In this document: one piece after another, positions 5,814-5,846 of the stretch
How positions within the stretch are numbered: position 1 is the stretch's first letter
Layout of the letters: each line of letters opens with the position of its first letter
Assembly: GCA_946221765.1 (NCBI GenBank)
Contig: CAMIMK010000213.1
Location: 1-5,846 of the forward strand
Length of the DNA: 5,846 bases
Reading direction: 5' to 3'
Source of the DNA: an uncultured Rhodovulum sp.
GTDB taxonomy: Bacteria > Pseudomonadota > Alphaproteobacteria > Rhodobacterales > Rhodobacteraceae
The notes under the pieces: model-generated
Seen by the model: the letters and a program-made list of their open reading frames with translations, nothing else
Databases searched by the model: none
Told to the model about the DNA's origin: nothing
Position numbers and translations under genes: made by a program

Positions 5814-5846
5814 ATGGACCTGATGACCTTTGCCGTCGGCCTGCTC
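5814..5846 (+). CDS. mauD: start of probable MauD (thioredoxin-like maturation protein), cut by right edge
   Basis: Only 11 codons (MDLMTFAVGLL) fall in the window. AGGGAG, beginning on the last base of the mauE stop, sits 7 nt before the ATG, and the gap is 12 bp. A short polar start leading into a hydrophobic stretch is what the membrane anchor of MauD looks like, and mauD follows mauE in all described mau and aau clusters. The call rests mostly on gene order. The expected thioredoxin fold with its CPxC active site lies outside the window. Confidence 0.68.
   Translation, partial: MDLMTFAVGLL

Overview
The window is gene-dense, very GC-rich DNA (by eye near 70%) with third codon positions dominated by G and C, short intergenic gaps and good Shine-Dalgarno sites. 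The protein sequences look alphaproteobacterial. The acidic HspQ, the AEC carrier and a TTQ-type amine dehydrogenase cluster together suggest a Rhodobacteraceae-like organism (relatives of Paracoccus and Rhodobacter). That placement is inferred from the look of the proteins, not from a search.

Left part, minus strand: the first 265 codons of leuB (3-isopropylmalate dehydrogenase, leucine biosynthesis) run off the left edge, preceded by a complete hspQ (heat-shock/hemimethylated-DNA-binding protein). Both read leftwards. A 132-bp divergent spacer separates hspQ from everything to its right, which is all on the plus strand.

Middle, plus strand: an AEC (auxin efflux carrier) family membrane transporter, then a small lipoprotein with a lytic-transglycosylase (SLT) domain whose start lies well inside a longer open frame, then a GC-rich hairpin, then a LysR-type regulator of the CrgA-like group with its own TTGACA promoter.

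Right part, plus strand: a 155-bp spacer containing nested dyad symmetry and a candidate promoter leads into the start of an amine dehydrogenase operon: heavy (beta) subunit, MauE-like membrane maturation protein, and the first 11 codons of what should be MauD. The genes are separated by 11-12 bp and are clearly co-transcribed. The order B-E-D, with no mauF ahead of B, and motifs around the two cysteines and the HKxPAxEIW segment point to the aromatic (aralkylamine) dehydrogenase type, aauBED(A), rather than classical methylamine dehydrogenase. The TTQ-bearing small subunit and other maturation genes would lie beyond the right edge. In the expected pathway the heavy and light subunits form a periplasmic enzyme that oxidises primary amines to aldehyde and ammonia, while MauE and MauD help form the many disulfides of the light subunit. 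The LysR gene just upstream is a plausible regulator of this operon.

No RNA genes, insertion sequences, CRISPR arrays or transfer scars were seen. No intergenic stretch exceeds about 160 bp. The most novel-looking points are the symmetric region in front of the amine dehydrogenase operon and the compact heavy subunit with an adjacent, co-oriented LysR gene.
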